Below, piece after piece: positions 9,562 through 21,400 of a stretch of DNA of 64,000 bases (position 1 is the first letter of the stretch; each line of letters begins with the position of its first letter). The stretch is from Phellopilus nigrolimitatus (taxonomy: Eukaryota > Basidiomycota > Agaricomycetes > Hymenochaetales > Hymenochaetaceae). The DNA lies in assembly GCA_021029095.1 (NCBI GenBank), contig JAJOHG010000042.1:62001-126000 (forward strand), given 5' to 3'. Below the pieces are notes generated by a model. The model was not told where the DNA came from. It made no database searches and saw only the letters and a list, made by a program, of their open reading frames with translations. A program made the position numbers and the translations under genes.

Positions 9562-12500
9562 TTACAGGTTACCACCATTGCATAAATTTCTATTTCCTCT
9601 TCCTGGACAAGTTACACTGTTTGCTTCCCTACCACTCTCTATACACACTACACACCTCCTTGCCTTCCTACCAGTAGCTGATGGTCCAGATTGATTATAC
9701 ACTTGCATGACATGACTTGGACCTGCAACTGGCTGTGGAGCATAATATGTGACTGGACCATAATTCCATGGATTTGTCAGATTTGTCACCATTGCCATCT
9801 GGGGCTGAAGTTGTGGTGCTGGTAGTGTAGGAATATACTGCTGAGGTCTATTGACTACATCCATAGCCTGCACCTGTGTGTATCCTGTACTTTTCTCAGC
9901 TTGAGAATCTGTACTAGCAGTTTTAGAATTTGCAACAAATGCAGTAGCTGCATCCCAAGCTGGAAGTGTTTCAGAAGTAAAAACTGCAGCTCTTATCCTC
10001 TTGGTATTCTTGCTCCTTTCATGAGAGCTCAATGCAAGTGTGACATTTGCATCTTTCCTATCTAGCCAGAGCTTGTAGTGAGAGCTTAGGTGTTCTGGTA
10101 GTTTATAAAAAATATTTTGTCCATTTGCATTTGTTGACCACCAAACTGCAAACTGATCCCATTTTGGTGGTGCTTCCCTAGGACAGAAGGGGCCAGAATG
10201 AGACAATGCTTCATTATAAAGCCTGTATTCATCTGCATGGTGCACTGGAGTGACAGCAAAACGCGTCTGCTGTGCATTGGCCAGAAACTGATATCTGCTT
10301 TCTGGATTTTTCTGCAGATGTGACAGCTTCAGAGTCATGACATTTGACCTGCCTTCAAGCTGTAGTGCTGGCTGGAAACCAAATCTTTCTCTCTGGCTAT
10401 TTGGAATAGTGCTGATTCCAAAAGTTTCCTTAGTTGGAATGAAAGACAAAGCATTAACTAGACAATTGCTCGGCCGGCTAGGTATATCAGTGCTCCACAG
10501 GATATCACTTTGAAGCTCAAAGATCTCATGATCAATCCAAGTATCATAATGGCCTTTATATGAATGTCCTTCAATATTAAAAATACCAACCTGTTTTAAG
10601 GATAAATAAATTGTCAATTAAACTCCAAATAATTTTAAGAATTACCCACATCCAAATTATGACGATGTCGTACATCAGACATTAATTCATCTGCTCCTTT
10701 CACAGATAGATTCAATGATCCAAACTTCCTCCTAATAACCATATGAACACCCCCTTCAACTGAATTTGTTCCGCGAAGACAGCGATACCTTGGTGAACCA
10801 TTTTTATCACCATGCAGCAATACATAAAGTGGTATTCCTGGAGGGTCTGACAAGTAACCTAAGCTGACTTCTTCCAGTACACCTTTTGTTTTCTTCCAGC
10901 ATTCAGCAGTGAACAGTGTAGCACCTGTGCGAGAGCATTTCACATTTCCCCAACAGTCAAACAGCTCTTTCAAGAGTTTGAATAAAATGTCTTTTTGTGG
11001 TATGTACCTTCTTACTCGCTCCCACAGCCAGTCAGGCCTTTCCCTTTTCACACTGTCCCAGGTCAGATTACCTGCCCTTAGGACTGCAATAACACGTGCT
11101 TTATCTTCCTTATCAGGCACAAATAGAGTGTCACTGTAAGCAATTGAGAAAGATTTTCGCAAGGTATGTGTTCTTGGTATATGGCGTGTAATACGGTCCA
11201 TTATGTGAAAGGCATCAGCCAGGATCCGGCTTGGAATTTCACCTGTCTGAGGCTGTGAAAGAGCAGAACTACCAAGAACTTCATTTTCATTACTGTCCAA
11301 CTCTTCAACTTGGGCACTGACATCTGCATCAAGATCTGATTCTGATTCAGAGTCAGAGTTGGAAAGATTTGACTGTATAGAAGTATGTGGCTGAGGAGCC
11401 CTATCAGGGATGTCAAGGCTGGAACCCTCACAAATACTAGCACTGTTTGAAACATTCAGATTCTCATGTGTTTGCAAAACTGGATAAAGGCTGGTTTTTC
11501 GCACAACAGCAGTAAAAGGTACAGCACCAAGTGAGCCAAGGGTATGGTCACCTTTGAAAGGTATTTTCCAATCTTGAGCATAGACCTTTTGAACATGCAC
11601 AAGTGCTCGAGTACGTGTGACATTGACTTGACTAGTACCTGTATAGGTATGGACATTCCTATGAGGTGCAATGACACCGCGTGCAACCTCAGTGCCTTTG
11701 TCAATAATACTGACTTCAAAACCAACAGGTGTAACTGTATTGGTTTTTGCTAAAGAAACACCAATGAGTGGTTTCCCTTGTAATGCATGATAGATTTCTA
11801 GGGAGATCCAAGCATCTAAAGCTGCATATGTTTTTTGCTTGTCTGAGAGCATGATATCTGTCCATCTTGTGCACCGAACAGTCTTATCCAAGTTCACCTT
11901 TAAAACTGCAGCTGCAATCTGGGCCAATGATGCTCGACCTGATGTAACAACTCCTTTTGAACGAGCATATGCTCCAAGCTCTAACACATGTGAGACTAGT
12001 GTGGAATTTCCTCTTGATTTTTTTGGCAACTGAAGATTCCACTCTCTAGATAATCTTGCAAGATCTTGTCCAACATTTCTGCCAATTTTGACTATCTGTG
12101 AAGAGCATATTACAGCCTCAAGGGATTTAGGCAGCTCTGAAATTCTGCAAATTCGAAGCAAATAAATGCTTTTTTGATAACATATTTGTACCAGTGCAGT
12201 TGGGCAATAGTGTGTGGTTTCCTTCTGGCCAGATTGGTTCAAATCATCTGGAACAAAATCCCATTCAGAATCAAAGCCAACTAGAATTCTTGAGCTTTCA
12301 TCCTCTAGTTTCTCTAGGATCCAACTGCATGCATCAGCTATGCCACCAAATTCCTCAAGTAATACCACTTCTACATCCTCTGGAAGCTTGGCAACAGGCA
12401 AACCACTGAACTCCCTTGGTAGGACAGGTTTAATATCTTTAGCAAATGATGGGACAGCATTCATGATTATATGTGCATCATGGGGAACATTGTCTGTAAA

Positions 12501-14401
12501 CCCAAGGAAAGGTTCTGGAAGACCATGTGATTTGAGTGAAGCAACAATAGCCTCAAAGGCAGATTCCACATGTGAGAGAGACTTTGTAGGCACAAATGCC
12601 TGATATCTGATCTGCTCTAGTTCATTCACAATAGTGAAGAGTGCAGCAAAAGTTGGGACACCATCAATTTTAGACATACATTTCACAATTTTGAAAGAGT
12701 GGTCCCATTTCAAAATGCCACCAGGTAGTGCTGACATGCATTGGTCCAGCACATCTCTGATACAGCCCATATAATCTGCATAAACTCTGCTTATGTACCA
12801 TCTTGAAGGCACAAAGCCAGCATAGCCATTTTTATCTGAAAAAGAGGAAAATGGGGTGAAAGCCTTTGTGCCTAGCTGAGGCGACAGTTTTATGAAATGG
12901 AGGTATTGTAGCTCAAGAATATCACGACGTCGCACATGGAGCTCGCGTAAGATGGATGTCCATGAATTTGCACAGAGCCGATTGGCTATACCTGCTCTCA
13001 AAAGTGCCATCAATTCTTTGTCAATACCACTTCGAGCAGTGAGGAGTGCTGGAAATGACTCTGCAAGTGCTTTTGGAAGCTGAGAGAGAATTCCTGGATC
13101 TGTTAAATTGAATGTCTTTCCACAGCCATGCTTACTTGCAGACATTGAGCAAGCAACACGCTGGGTCATAACATAATAGTTGCTTGAAAGGCCAACAACA
13201 CGCCTAGCAACCGGGTTTGAATTCCACCCTTTGGATATCAGACTCCCAAGTTTTTTGCAGCTTGGATCAGGACAGTACAGATCTTTGATATCTGTGAGCA
13301 AATGAGGAAGCCAGACAAAAACAGATGGATGATATAGTGTCTGTGGCTTCAACTCTGTAAATGCAGCCTTTTTCAAGGCAAAATAAGGATCTTGGGGCCG
13401 GATCCAGAAAGTGCCATCTGCATAGCAGTTTGGCCGATTGTAGTTCTGAATCTGCTGAGACAGTCTTGATTTAATATCAGCTAGAAACATTTGTACCTCT
13501 CCTGAGAGGGTTGCAGTGTCTTCATCCCCCTGAATATCAGAGGGTCCATCTCCCTGGAAAAAGGGTGCTGATGAGTCTTCAAGATCTGCAAGAATAGGAT
13601 CCACAAAAGTATCTGTATATTCCTGGTTTGACTCCTCAAGAAAATCCAAATCTGGGTAGCAAAAGAAAAGTAAATTAACTCAAAGAATCAGACTATAGAA
13701 GGACAAAAGGCAGACTTGATGATTCCAATTGCTTGCTCTGTCTGATCAGGAGGGCAGCTAGTTTTCATAATTTCGCATTAAAAAATATTTTGAGAAAATA
13801 TGTTCAAAATTGAACTGTAACTCAGCACACACCGGCTTTGTTTCTCTCTGAACGAGCTCTCATTTCTTCTGTGATAACAATCTGCTCAGAGAAAGAGCTG
13901 TCTGCAGAAACCAAAGATCGCTGATCTTGGCCAGAAGTATTAGCCAGTCCCTGTACAGAGATATTTGCAGGGACAGAGCCAGCTGCTTTCCCTGGAATAA
14001 ACGAAAACATATTCAATACTCTGAATATACAGTACCAAAAGTAGAATGACTTTTGGAACTGAAATCTTATCCAGTCTTATACAATTTTATATCAGATATA
14101 CATACCAAATATAGGGGCAATTCTATGTTGGGGCCCAGAGCCCTTCATTCCCATTGGAAGGGTGACTGTCTTGTGAGGCAGCTCAGCAGCTGAGAAAGCA
14201 TGCATTAACTTAGAGAAATAGGCTCAAAGAAACTGACAAACTTGTATCATCTTCTTCAGATGAGTCTTCAAACTCATTATCTGGTAGTAATGAAGATAAG
14301 TTACTTTCAGTAACCAATTTATGCCTTTTTCTGCCAGCACCAGGCCTGGAACCACCAGCACTGTGGCCTGACTTATTTTTTGAGCCAGCAGTTCGAGGCA
14401 T
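9562..14401 (-). CDS. DDE transposase with embedded 3'-5' exonuclease domain
   Basis: Five exons with consistent phases: 14401-14242, 14189-14106, 13991-13833, 13651-10650, 10590-9562; about 1,477 residues, no internal stop. The N-terminus has a basic AT-hook-like GSRPGAGRKRHK, then an acidic linker. A DDE-type core is suggested by KWDHSF (about residue 450), GFTDNVPHDAH (about 520) and, far downstream, RGTNSVEGGVH (about 1100), whose E would be the third catalytic residue. Between the second D and the E lies a complete DnaQ/WRN-type exonuclease domain (about 590-750): GFDSEWD (Exo I), KIGRNVGQD (Exo II), YAALDAW (Exo III), so all acidic catalytic residues are kept. The C-terminus ends in a zinc-binding motif CVVC...CPGRGNRNLC. 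Presumably mobilises the surrounding element. The retrotransposon sits about 150 bp upstream of the ATG and may have cut the gene off from its promoter. Confidence 0.82.
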
Positions 14402-14548
14402 GCCTTGGGGCCAAGAGACCCGCAAAAAAAAAAACAGAGAGAAGGTCAAAACAGCACAAAATTGGATTTAAAAAATGAGGATTTACTCTCACATACCTTA
14501 ATAATTGCTATAATATGGCTAATACTCAATACCTCACACTTAGAAAGT

Positions 14549-14553
14549 AGAAG
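14549..14553 (+). repeat. 5-bp target duplication of the LTR element, left
   Basis: AGAAG immediately before the 5' LTR; the same AGAAG stands at 23964-23968 after the 3' LTR. Confidence 0.85.
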
Positions 14554-15058
14554 TGTTAGAACTTACCTTGCTTACCTCACGATTCCCCTTACATCATTCC
14601 TTCCTTGCTTAGTCAGGCCCTTCACCTTTCCATTATCTTTCCCTTAGTTTATGGCCTGACCCCTTCCTCATTGTACGCGCCCCTCCTAGGTGCTCCCCGC
14701 TCCACGCTCCACTACCTCATTCCATGCTCCACTGTACACGCCCCTTACGGGCCTTTCCCTCACGCTCCCCTCATGTCATGCTGCGCATGACTCCATAGCT
14801 CCGCTGACATCATAGTCAGCCTCATAGTATATATAGGTACATCGCTGGGACCTTAAGCCCCAGCTTGACCTCCTTGTTCAGTAGCTAGCATAGTCTTGCT
14901 ATTCATCGCCTTGCTCTTCATAGTCTTGCGCCCAGCGCTTCACAGTCTTGCCATAGTCATCGTCGCCTTGTCACAGTCAAGCCTCACGTCACTCGTCACA
15001 TCACTGTCCACAGTCACGCTCCTCGCTCCATTAGGCAAGACCCTGTTACTCCGTAACA
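14554..15058 (+). repeat. 5' LTR
   Basis: Begins TGTTAGAACTTACC and ends CCGTAACA (TG...CA). Contains a TATA box (agtatatatagg) at about 14826-14837, suggesting the U3/R promoter. The primer binding site that should begin near 15059 (ttaggtcaagctc) was not matched to a tRNA. Confidence 0.92.
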
Positions 15059-15079
15059 TTAGGTCAAGCTCTCTTTTGA

Positions 15080-15379
15080 TTGTCGACGTATCAACGTCTA
15101 GACAAAATTTCTACCCTACCCAAACTCCCCGCTAACGCGGTCTGGCCCACCGATCAACCCTACCCAACTGCGGGAACCTATCCACTCACCCTCAGAAGGA
15201 GATCGGACGGACGAATTGCCTGGAAAGTATTTCTTGAAGGAGGCGATCCACACACCGAACTTTTATACCGTTACCACGAATTTGGAATCCTCCAAAACGT
15301 CCGACCCCGCGAACACTCAAGCCGACCTATTGAAATACCAACGCCACCACAGCATATCGACCCTGTTGACGTAATCACT
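15080..15379 (+). pseudogene. gag, 5' part, cut off by the hAT-like insertion
   Basis: ORF from MSTYQRLDKISTLPKL to ...HIDPVDVIT, 100 residues, then interrupted by the element at 15380. If the element and one copy of its 8-bp duplication are removed in thought, the frame continues directly into the larger gag ORF at 17174, so these are the two halves of one gene. This N-terminal part has no domain I can name. Confidence 0.7.
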
Positions 15380-15789
15380 TAGGGCATACCACGAGTCGAT
15401 CCGTGGGTTGACCCGGACCTGTTGGCGGATCTACCCGTGACCCAAAATCCTCAACCCGGACCCGGCTTGACCTGGACCCGTTGGGACTCGGATTCACGGG
15501 TCGCCCCAAACCTGTGGGTCCAGGTCACGGAGGTCACGGGTTTGTTCACGGCTCCCTGCGGATCTTAAACCAATTAAATATAGATTTCTTATAATTATAA
15601 AGACAAAAGAAAATATGTTAGGTGTTATTGAGCGGGTTAGCGCGGGGAAGCACCGCGCCTCGACATCGAATACCACGAGCGTCGTGTTGGTGTGCGTGAG
15701 CAGCAGGAACACCGCTGCGCTGCCGCCACCCTCCCGTGCCGATGGGCGCGGGCGACGTGGGCAGCGTGGTATGGTGCTGCGTTCGTTCG

Positions 15790-16640
15790 CGTCTGACATG
15801 CCATGTGTCCCGCCTTGCGCATCTTTTCCTCGTTCGGGTCCGTCGCGAAATCCTTCATGCACAGTTCGCGAGTCGTGAAGCTTGCAATCGTAACTGACCT
15901 TTCGACCACTGCCGATGGGCAAGGCATCGATGTCTGGCATTAAATCGGGCAAGCCAGGCCCCGCCATCGACTCCACTGGCGGACGGCTGCGCAAGATATT
16001 CGCAACCTCGACGTTGCCGAGGTCGATCCTGAGTGTCTTGCAAAGCACCTCGATTTCAAACTTCATGTTCAGCTTGAGTTCCGCAAAATGATAGAGCCCG
16101 GCAAGGAGGCTGACGACAGCCATGAGCCATGGGTTCGGCGGGCGGAACGCCTTCGACTTCGCGGCTGCCTCGAGAATTTTGCTCACGAATGGGATCGCGA
16201 TGATGAGTGTCGCTGTCTGTGCTTTCAATGAGGAAATCCTTTGATGCCAAGTTCTTGTGCTTGATCGGCTTGTCGCGCGCAAGCGTGATCTGGCCGAGCC
16301 AGGAACCCAGGTTCTTCAGGATCGTGCGTTTGGAGGTCGAGGTCTTCACCCTGTCGGAATTGAGCAGTGTAGCGCACTTGATGAAGGTCTCATGTAGGAT
16401 AAACTTCCCCAGTAGCTTGTTGTCCAGTCCGTCGAGGAAACGTAGGTACAGCTGGTGATTGTTCGGCTCAGTGCTTCCCCGCTGGTCGACCAGGTAGTTC
16501 GCGAGCCAACGCGAGTACAGCTCCTCGAAATGTTCCTTCATCTCCGCGAGTTTCGCCTCGAAGTTGCTAGGTGCGAGGTTGTTGATGATGAGTAATATGT
16601 TGTCCGACATATCCTCTGGCGGGCTTTCGAAATTCTCGTC
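15790..16640 (-). pseudogene. captured fragment of CCR4-NOT subunit NOT1
   Basis: Minus-strand reading gives several stretches characteristic of NOT1/CNOT1: LLIINNLAPSNFEAKLAEMK and LGSWLGQITLARDKPIKHKN (MIF4G region), then after a frameshift near 16210 AIPFVSKILEAAAKSKAFRP, PPNPWLMAVV and LYHFAELKLNMKFEIEVLCK. After a further internal deletion comes VERSVTIASFTTREL with DFATDPNEEKMRKA. In the intact protein these segments are collinear in this order. The copy is frameshifted, internally deleted and has no start, so it is a gene fragment carried by the transposon and not a working gene. Confidence 0.85.
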
Positions 16641-16809
16641 ATTCAGACGGTCCGGCCTGATTTGTTGAGCGGGTAAAGGTAAAGAGCGGGAAATGGCGGC
16701 AAGTGTGACGGGAAGGCTCAGGCATCGTGGAGAAGGACAAGGAACGGCCAATTAGTATTCTATGAGGTTCAGCGAGAGGGAGGTCCAATCAATGAAAGGC
16801 AAGAACAAA

Positions 16810-17015
16810 CGTACTTATCTGAGATCTCCGCGGCTTAACGACGACGACAAGTCGACCGCTACGTCGTTCTTGTGCAGGTGCACGGCGACGCATCACGCAC
16901 GCTCGAGCGTGTAGCTGTGCGTGTTCTCGATGGTGCCATTCTCGCTGCCGCTGATGAGCAGCAGCAGGTTCTGGTGGAAGAGCGCGAAGGAGACGTTGTT
17001 CGTGGAAATTACCCA
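16810..17015 (-). pseudogene. captured fragment of coatomer subunit beta' (SEC27/COPB2)
   Basis: Minus-strand translation reads NNVSFALFHQNLLLLISGSE then NGT, IENTHSYTLERA, a stop, and CVAVHLHKNDVAVD. This is the WD40 segment of the COPI beta' subunit (family pattern ISGSEDGT...YRIENTL.YALERAWCVA), with the W codon of ERAWC turned into TGA and several residues deleted before IENT. A second host gene fragment in the same element. Confidence 0.75.
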
Positions 17016-17173
17016 CGGGTATTGAAAATTTGAAAATCTCAACCCGGACCCGCGACAATCCGTTTCCCACGGATCACCCGTACACGGGTGATCCGTGAAT
17101 GCGGATCTGTAGTCCAGGTCGGGTCATGGGTACCCACGGGTTCTAGGGACTCGTGGTATGCCCTATAATCACT

Positions 17174-18337
17174 CGATCGTTATCTCAAACATCGCTTGAC
17201 GACAATTCCACTGCACCACCTCACGTTCCTACTCGACCAAATACTCCACCACAGACCACAGTACCGACCGTCACACCAAGCCCCACCATGAGCACCAAAG
17301 AAATCGCATTCGCCAAGCCCCCTGACTTCGATGGCAAGCGCAGCAATGCCCAATACTTTTGGGATGCCTGCCAGGCCTATCTACGAGGCAACAAGGACAT
17401 CTACAAGACCGATCTGCACAAAATCACGTTCGTCCTTTCATTCATGAAGACTGGTTCAGCCGCTACTTTCGCCAGCAATAAGTACAAGACATACACGGAC
17501 ACGGCAGAATACGGAACCTGGGCAGACTTCGCCAAAGCCTTCGACGCCCAGTTCCTCCCTGTCAATGCCAAACAGGATGCGTCATTTGCAATCGCCAATT
17601 GCAAACAGGACGACGATGTCGACGGCTTCATCGCTACATTCAAGAGTCTCGCCCTCCAAGCCGGGTTCACCCAAGAGGAACCCCTCATCGAATACTTCCG
17701 CCGAGGTCTCAAATCCAGCATTGCAGACAAGATATACAATCGAGGCGAGCCTACTACACTTGAAGGATGGTACACCGAAGCCAGCAAAGCCCAACAGAAC
17801 CTACGACGCCAAGCTGAGCTCAAGCACGCGCGACAAGCGTTGGTCTGGGGCTTTGGTACCAGCCCAGGCAACAACCTGACGAAGAAGACTGACCCTGAAG
17901 GCTTCCAACGCAGCTCCAGCGGCGCAGCCTGGGAGCCAACTTCTGGGAAGCAAACCGATCCCAACGCCATGGAAATTGGACGAGTCTCTAAAGAGGAGAG
18001 AGATCGTCGCAAGACAGACGGACTTTGCTTCTATTGCGGGAAGAAGGGACATCTGGCGCGCGAATGCCGTCAGAAATTCGACACTCCCAACAGTCGACGA
18101 TTCGCCTTTGACAATCGAACCACGAGGGCTGGCAGCAACTACAAGATCATGTTCCATCGCGACCCCCCGAGGCGCAGCATCCGCAGCACCCCAGCCACAG
18201 AAGCGCCTGCCCAGCATGCCGAATCTTCGACACCCGCTAAAGAACCCCCTTCGGCCCGCATTCGCGCCATCCTGGCCAACCTCTCTGAAGAAGAACGCAA
18301 ATCCGCATTCGACAACCTGGACCTCGAGGGTTTTTAA
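17174..18337 (+). CDS. gag, 3' part (capsid and nucleocapsid)
   Basis: Continues the gag frame after the hAT-like element: retrotransposon gag core (FDGKRSNAQYFWDACQAYL, FAKAFDAQF, YFRRGLKSSIADKI, LEGWYTEASKAQ) and one CCHC zinc knuckle CFYCGKKGHLAREC, ending DNLDLEGF. The apparent ATG at 17157 lies inside the end of the inserted element and is not the original start; an internal ATG at 17288 could serve if translation begins after the insertion. Confidence 0.8.
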   Translation, partial: RSLSQTSLDDNSTAPPHVPTRPNTPPQTTVPTVTPSPTMSTKEIAFAKPPDFDGKRSNAQYFWDACQAYLRGNKDIYKTDLHKITFVLSFMKTGSAATFASNKYKTYTDTAEYGTWADFAKAFDAQFLPVNAKQDASFAIANCKQDDDVDGFIATFKSLALQAGFTQEEPLIEYFRRGLKSSIADKIYNRGEPTTLEGWYTEASKAQQNLRRQAELKHARQALVWGFGTSPGNNLTKKTDPEGFQRSSSGAAWEPTSGKQTDPNAMEIGRVSKEERDRRKTDGLCFYCGKKGHLARECRQKFDTPNSRRFAFDNRTTRAGSNYKIMFHRDPPRRSIRSTPATEAPAQHAESSTPAKEPPSARIRAILANLSEEERKSAFDNLDLEGF

Positions 18338-18417
18338 GAAGGCAGCCAGCATCGACGTCTGCACTGCCTAGTATTTCGATTTCTCCTGTAATCATAGCCG
18401 AACATGCCCACAATTCT

Positions 18418-21400
18418 ATGAAAATTCCCATCGGCATCCACTCGAGAAAAGAAATCGTCGAAACCACAGCCCTCATAGACTCCGGCGCAGAAGGACAATT
18501 CCTCGACTCCACCTTTGTGGACATACACCAAATCCCCACCAAACCTCTGCGTCGACCCATTCAAGTCCTTAATGTTGACGGAACTCCTAATTCCGAAGGA
18601 GAAATCAGTCGTTTCACTTGGCGATTCATTGCGATCGGCGAAGAACTCATCCCAATTTATTTTCTCGTTACCTCCCTTGGAAGAGAAACCGCTATCCTGG
18701 GCCTTCCTTGGCTACGTCGCATCAACCCCAAAATCGATTGGGAGAAACGCACTCTGGACATCCCTAAGCAAAATCCACGATCCCTATCTTTTGCCCGATG
18801 CGAATCCTATGCCCCACCCGAAGAGCGATCTTTTGTCGCAAAAATCACTCTCAACATCCGCGCAAAAGTAAACACCGCCATGGATCTTGCACAACGTGCC
18901 AATGCTGCCAAGGAACAGAAACCCCTTGAAGAAATTGTACCAGCACACTACCACCAGTTCCTGAAGGTTTTCGAACAGAAGGCATCCGAACGTTTTCCTC
19001 CAGTACGAACCTATGACCACGCCATTGTCCTAAAACCCGATTTCCAACCTAAAGACTGCAAAGTCTATCCCATGGCACCCACGGAACAAAAGGCTCTGGA
19101 TGACTTCCTTGACGACAACTTGAAGAAAGGTTATATTCGCAAATCCTCTTCCCCCATGGCCTCACCTTTCTTCTTCGTCGGGAAAAAGGACGGAAAATTG
19201 CGTGGATGCCAGGACTATCGCAAACTCAACGAAGGAACAGTCAAAAACGCTTATCCGATTCCCCTCGTATCTGAACTATTAGACAAAATTCAGGGCGCAA
19301 AATACTTCACCAAACTGGATGTACGATGGGGATACAACAATATTCGGATCAAAGACGGCGACCAATGGAAGGCAGCATTCAAAACAAATCGAGGACTCTT
19401 CGAACCCATGGTCATGTTTTTTGGACTTTGCAATTCACCGGCGACCTTTCAAGCATTTATGGATGACACCTTCCGAACCGTTCTGCTGGAAGGATGGGTC
19501 CTCATTTACATGGACGACATTTTCATCATGGCCTCAGACATTCCTACACTTCGCGAACGCACCCGCAAAGTCCTCGCCATTGGTCAAGATGCCGACTTAT
19601 ACTTCAAACCGGAGAAATGTGTTTTCGAAGCCACACAGGTAGAATACCTTGGACTTATCATTTCGGAAAACTCAGTTTCCATGGACCCTGTCAAACTAGC
19701 TGGTATCTCGCAATGGCCCACACCGACGAACAAAACCCAAGTTCACTCCTTCCTAGGATTCTGCAATTTCTATCGCCAATTCATTGACCACTATGCAGAA
19801 ATTGCGGCACCATTGGACGTACTAAAAAGGGAGAAAACCACCTGGGAATGGTCCGACGTACACGAGAATGCATTCCAACGGCTTAAAGGCAAATTTCTGG
19901 AGAAACCCATTCTCCAGATGCCTGACAAAACTCGACCATTCATCCTGGAAACGGACGCCTCTGGCGTAGCATCGGCTGGTACTCTCAAACAACTCGACTC
20001 AAATGGCGAACCCCATCCATGTGGCTTCATTTCCAAACAGTTTGACGACACTCAACGACGCTATGAGATCTACGATCGAGAACTCTTAGCGATTATCCGT
20101 GGACTTGAAGCCTGGCGACACTATCTTTTGGGTGCACCCCATAAGATAACCATCTGGTGTGACCACAAGAACCTTACTTATTTCCGTGCGGCCCGCCGTC
20201 TCTCACCCCGCCAAGCACGATGGAGTTTATTTCTCTCCCAGTTCGACCACCACATTCAATACGCACCAGGAAAAGACAATACCACAGATCCCATGTCCCG
20301 ACGCTCTGACTACCTGATTGATGGCAAATCAGAACCAGATGACCCCCCACTCTTACCCGAATCCGTCTTCATTGCCACGACTACTTTCGACTTTAAAACC
20401 CGTCTAATTCTTCGCACTAAGGAAGACAACTTCGCCAATGAAGCTCTCAATATCATCCGATCGGCCGGTATTCCACCATTTCGATCTTCCCTTGCCGATT
20501 GGACAGAGAAAGATGGCATTGTATTCTTTAAACAGAAGGCCTACATCCCAGACGACATTGAACTTCGCCGACACGCAGTACAACTGTACCACGACACCCC
20601 TGTCATGGGACACCCTGGGATTTACAAAACCCTCGCATTGCTCAAACAACATTATTGGTGGCCAGGAATGTACATCTTCGTCAAGAAATTCGTCAATGGT
20701 TGCGCAATCTGTCAAGCAAATGAAGATCAACACTCATCCCACCGTCCCACCCCTCCATCCGATCCCTGCCGAACCCAATGCACACCCATTTTCCACAGTC
20801 TCCATGGACTTTATCACCGGACTCCCAGAATCAAATGGTTATGACTCGCTATTTGTCACCGTCGATCATAACCTTTCCAAAGGCATTGTCCTTTCCCCCT
20901 GCAACAAAACGATTGATGCCCTTGGAACTGCCCAATTGTATCACGACAACGTCTACCGACGCTTTGGGTTACCCCAGAAACTCATCTCCGACCGAGGACC
21001 CCAATTTGCCTCCAAAGTATTCCAGGAGCTTTGCAAGAAGCTCAATATCACGTCAGCACTATCCACCGCCTTCCACCCTCAAACAGACGGAGAAACGGAG
21101 CGAGTAAACCAAGAAGTCGAAGCGTACCTTCGAATCTATTGTGGACGCCACCCGGAAACCTGGGCTGATCACCTGCCTGATATCGAATTCGCACACAATC
21201 AACGCGAACATTCCGCCACAAAACGCTCCCCATTCTCACTCCTCATGGGATACGAACCAATTGCCATCCCCGCCGCAGACCCTAACTCCGATCATCCCTC
21301 GGTAGAAGAACGCCTTCGCTCCCTTAAAGCCCTCAGAGAAGAAGCACTTGCGGCGCACGAACTTGCCCACATGCACATGGCTGCCCGCATGACCCGGAAC

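Larger units (their letters stand above)
15380..17165. mobile_element. hAT-like non-autonomous element carrying host gene fragments
   Basis: Perfect 18-bp terminal inverted repeats TAGGGCATACCACGAGTC at 15380-15397 and 17148-17165, flanked by an 8-bp duplication TAATCACT (15372-15379, 17166-17173); length 1,786 bp. TIRs starting TAGGG plus 8-bp duplications are typical of hAT. Subterminal regions are rich in gacccg / acccgtg words. No transposase is encoded. The interior contains, on the minus strand, degenerate pieces of NOT1 and of the coatomer beta' gene. It interrupts gag of the retrotransposon. Confidence 0.88.

Noticed and set aside
14605..14790. Small ORFs inside both LTRs
   Set aside because: The same sequence occurs in both LTRs and has no coding features; chance ORFs.
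15380..17165. TA duplication and Tc1/mariner assignment for the inserted element
   Set aside because: An 8-bp duplication TAATCACT with TIRs starting TAGGG fits better and restores the gag frame; a TA duplication would leave gag frameshifted.
17154..17290. ATG at 17157 as the true gag start
   Set aside because: It lies in the right TIR of the inserted hAT-like element; the original gag continued from 15080.
20715..20730. Programmed frameshift between integrase zinc finger and core
   Set aside because: The position inside the integrase and the additional breaks downstream fit random indels better than a recoding site.
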